Source: JBKECO01 sp047974745
GTDB taxonomy: Bacteria > Bacillota > Clostridia > Lachnospirales > Lachnospiraceae
NCBI GenBank assembly: GCA_047974745.1
Contig: JBKECO010000040.1
Coordinates: forward strand, 1 to 5,672
Length of the DNA: 5,672 nt
Direction: 5' to 3'
The position numbers and the translations under genes were made by a program. How positions within the stretch are numbered: the stretch's first letter is position 1; the number at the start of each line of letters is the position of its first letter. Below the pieces are notes generated by a model. The model ran no database searches. It saw only the letters and a list, made by a program, of their open reading frames with translations, and was not told the DNA's origin. Below, piece after piece: positions 4,612-5,672 of the stretch.

Positions 4612-5442
4612 ATGTTACTAGAAGAAATTATTAATTTTTGTCACACTGCATATTCACCATCAAATTGCGGAAATATTTGTTGTACGCACCCAGACAAGTG
4701 TCCAAAATCTTGCGAAACTTGTCTTGAACAAGTACACTATCCAATAAGATATTCAAACGGACGTCTTGATTATACTTGTAGTAATTTACTTTATTACTAC
4801 GTATGCAAATATACAAATAAATATGAATCTGAAATAGAATATGCTTTTGATATGATTCCAAGACTCCGTAGCTATGATAGGTACAATGTTCTGTCCTTAG
4901 GCTGTGGAGCTTCACCTGATCTTATCGCCATTGAGCAATATAATAGAGTTAACAATGTAAATAAATCTATTGACTACTGGGGGGTAGATTTAAATCAATA
5001 TTGGAAGCCCATCCACAAAATGATAGAAAACTATGCCATCACGCAATCATATGGTCTCAAATATATCTATGATGATGTAACAACGCTTTTTGACCATATT
5101 TGTTATAAAAACTTCAATATTCTGACATTACAATATCTTATTTCATTTTTTTATAATAATGCATGTATACTTTCAATTGATGATTTTTATAATGGGCTCA
5201 TAGAAAATGTAATCAAATATATGCTTCCAAAATCGATAATAATCATTAATGACGTGAATAGCAATAGACGTGGTCGTGATTACTTTACATTACTCAGTGA
5301 TAAATTATTAGCTCACGGAATAAAAAATACTTATAAAAAGCGATACTTTAATTATAATATACAAAACCCATATATGTGTTATGGAGACATGTATTGTCAA
5401 AATACAATTAAGCACTCATACCTGAATATTCTTGTGCGATGA
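4612..5442 (+). CDS. Cys-rich N-terminus plus class I SAM-methyltransferase-like domain, function unknown (cargo)
   Basis: I do not recognise this 276-residue protein. Residues 10-65 hold nine cysteines (C10, C19, C23, C24, C30, C34, C37, C56, C65) including CC-x5-C-x3-C-x2-C, which suggests a zinc or iron-sulfur site. A Rossmann-type domain follows: motif I NVLSLGCGASPD (92-103), a strand ending in acid YWGVDLN (122-128) for the SAM ribose, YIYDDVTTLF (151-160), NFNILTLQYLISFF (167-180) and KSIIIINDVNS (207-217). No NPPY/DPPY (amino-MTase) or PC (cytosine C5) motif is seen, so DNA-base methylation is not supported; RNA, protein or small-molecule targets remain possible. It starts 28 bases after the XRE gene with a strong AAGGGGAGGA (4597-4606), indicating one operon. 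Its DNA is very A+T-rich (bases 5101-5160 hold 9 G/C of 60), unlike the repA-int genes, suggesting separate acquisition. Defence or immunity cargo is speculation from context only. Confidence 0.7.
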   Translation: MLLEEIINFCHTAYSPSNCGNICCTHPDKCPKSCETCLEQVHYPIRYSNGRLDYTCSNLLYYYVCKYTNKYESEIEYAFDMIPRLRSYDRYNVLSLGCGASPDLIAIEQYNRVNNVNKSIDYWGVDLNQYWKPIHKMIENYAITQSYGLKYIYDDVTTLFDHICYKNFNILTLQYLISFFYNNACILSIDDFYNGLIENVIKYMLPKSIIIINDVNSNRRGRDYFTLLSDKLLAHGIKNTYKKRYFNYNIQNPYMCYGDMYCQNTIKHSYLNILVR

Positions 5443-5447
5443 AATCG

Positions 5448-5489
5448 CTGTTCCGGAAAAATGGAAATCAGATGTCCGGAACAGGAAAT
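5448..5489. repeat. IS21 terminal repeats
   Basis: CTGTTCCGGA (5448-5457) and TCCGGAACAG (5475-5484) form a perfect 10-bp inverted repeat with a 17-base spacer. TCCGGAA followed by GGAAATCA also occurs twice as an imperfect direct repeat, from 5452 and from 5475. Multiple short repeats at the ends are typical IstA binding sites. Confidence 0.6.
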
Positions 5490-5672
5490 CATCAGTTGCT
5501 TTGTGCGAGTTTACTCGCTCATGTTTTTGTCTAGCCCATAGATCTCTCTCATTGAGATATCTTTTGAAGGGTCAATGCTCTGAATGTTGATTTTATATGC
5601 ATCATACACAATTCGATCCAGTATGGCATCAGCAAGAGGACTTGATTCTCCACCCAACTGTTCATACCATCC
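5449..5672 (-). mobile_element. IS21-family insertion sequence, istB-side end (partial)
   Basis: The right edge carries the 3' end of istB followed by a non-coding terminus with repeated TCCGGAA motifs. That is the layout of IS21 elements, which end in 5'-TG and bear several transposase sites. I place the tip at TG 5449-5450, so the IS would start six bases after the stop of the gene at 4612. Most of the IS, including istA and the other end, is outside the window, so the tip and target duplication cannot be confirmed. Confidence 0.75.
5511..5672 (-). CDS. istB: IstB-like ATP-binding transposition helper, C-terminal 53 codons (partial)
   Basis: Minus-strand frame from the right edge to TAA 5511-5513. 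It reads GWYEQLGGESSPLADAILDR and then IVYDAYKINIQ, which matches the IstB C-terminus (W-x5-G...LADAILDRL...A..I.L) after the AAA+ core. IstB is the AAA+ partner of the IstA transposase in IS21 elements and regulates target selection. The Walker motifs are beyond the window. The tail SIDPSKDISMREIYGLDKNMSE is a family-variable end. A small palindrome GCGAGT-TT-ACTCGC (5505-5518) overlaps the stop codon; it has no adjacent T-run. Confidence 0.85.
   Translation of the reverse strand, partial: GWYEQLGGESSPLADAILDRIVYDAYKINIQSIDPSKDISMREIYGLDKNMSE

Noticed and set aside
4612..5442. DNA methyltransferase of a restriction-modification system controlled by the XRE protein
   Set aside because: No NPPY/DPPY or PC catalytic motif, no target recognition domain and no nuclease neighbour in the window.
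5448..5484. Rho-independent terminator for the XRE operon
   Set aside because: The inverted repeat has no T-run after it and is better explained as the IS21 terminus.
1..5672. tRNA or rRNA gene, including a tRNA-type attachment site
   Set aside because: No cloverleaf-like stretch or conserved rRNA sequence was seen on either strand.

Overview
The window looks like part of an integrative mobilizable element (or a closely related plasmid-derived element) in a low-GC Firmicute, most likely a gut-type member of Clostridia. This rests on A+T-rich coding sequence, strong GGAGG-type ribosome binding sites, and the gene set: MobV relaxase, RepA-like helicase, small ribbon-helix-helix protein, tyrosine integrase, Xis-like protein and XRE regulator. 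The species assignment is inference. Neither end of the element is visible.

Layout. Bases 1-529 (minus strand) hold the N-terminal 176 codons of a MobV/Pre relaxase that runs off the left edge; its expected start codon is ATA rather than ATG. Bases 530-1041 carry no convincing gene. They hold six close-packed hairpins (559-740), a short sequence resembling the pMV158 nick region (764-782), an A+T-rich block of repeated ATTTCATAATG-like motifs (806-960) and a 9-bp inverted repeat (994-1034): a plausible oriT plus candidate origin. A minus-strand run follows: a RepA-like hexameric ATPase (1042-2010) interrupted by a single in-frame TGA, a 53-bp imperfect hairpin in its leader, an RHH protein (2118-2492) whose start overlaps the integrase stop, a complete tyrosine recombinase (2489-3565), and an Xis-like wHTH protein (3581-3775).

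Bases 3776-4043 are a divergent control region with a near-consensus promoter for xis-int, an extended -10 promoter for the rightward operon, and four copies of an AGATAC-N4-GTATCT operator, two at each promoter. Rightward lie an XRE regulator (4044-4583) and, 28 bases later, an unassigned 276-residue protein (4612-5442) with a Cys-rich N-terminus fused to a class I SAM-methyltransferase-like fold. Six bases beyond its stop, an IS21-family element begins (about 5449 to the right edge), with the last 53 codons of istB on the minus strand.

How the parts fit. The XRE protein probably represses both its own promoter and xis-int, keeping the element integrated. Excision by Int/Xis would be followed by RHH/MobV processing at the hairpin-rich oriT and possibly RepA-assisted replication. 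Int, Xis, RHH and regulator look intact, whereas repA has a nonsense codon and mobV an abnormal initiator, so the element may be losing autonomous transfer. The methyltransferase-like gene is the cargo candidate and the least explained gene in the window; its function is not known from the sequence.
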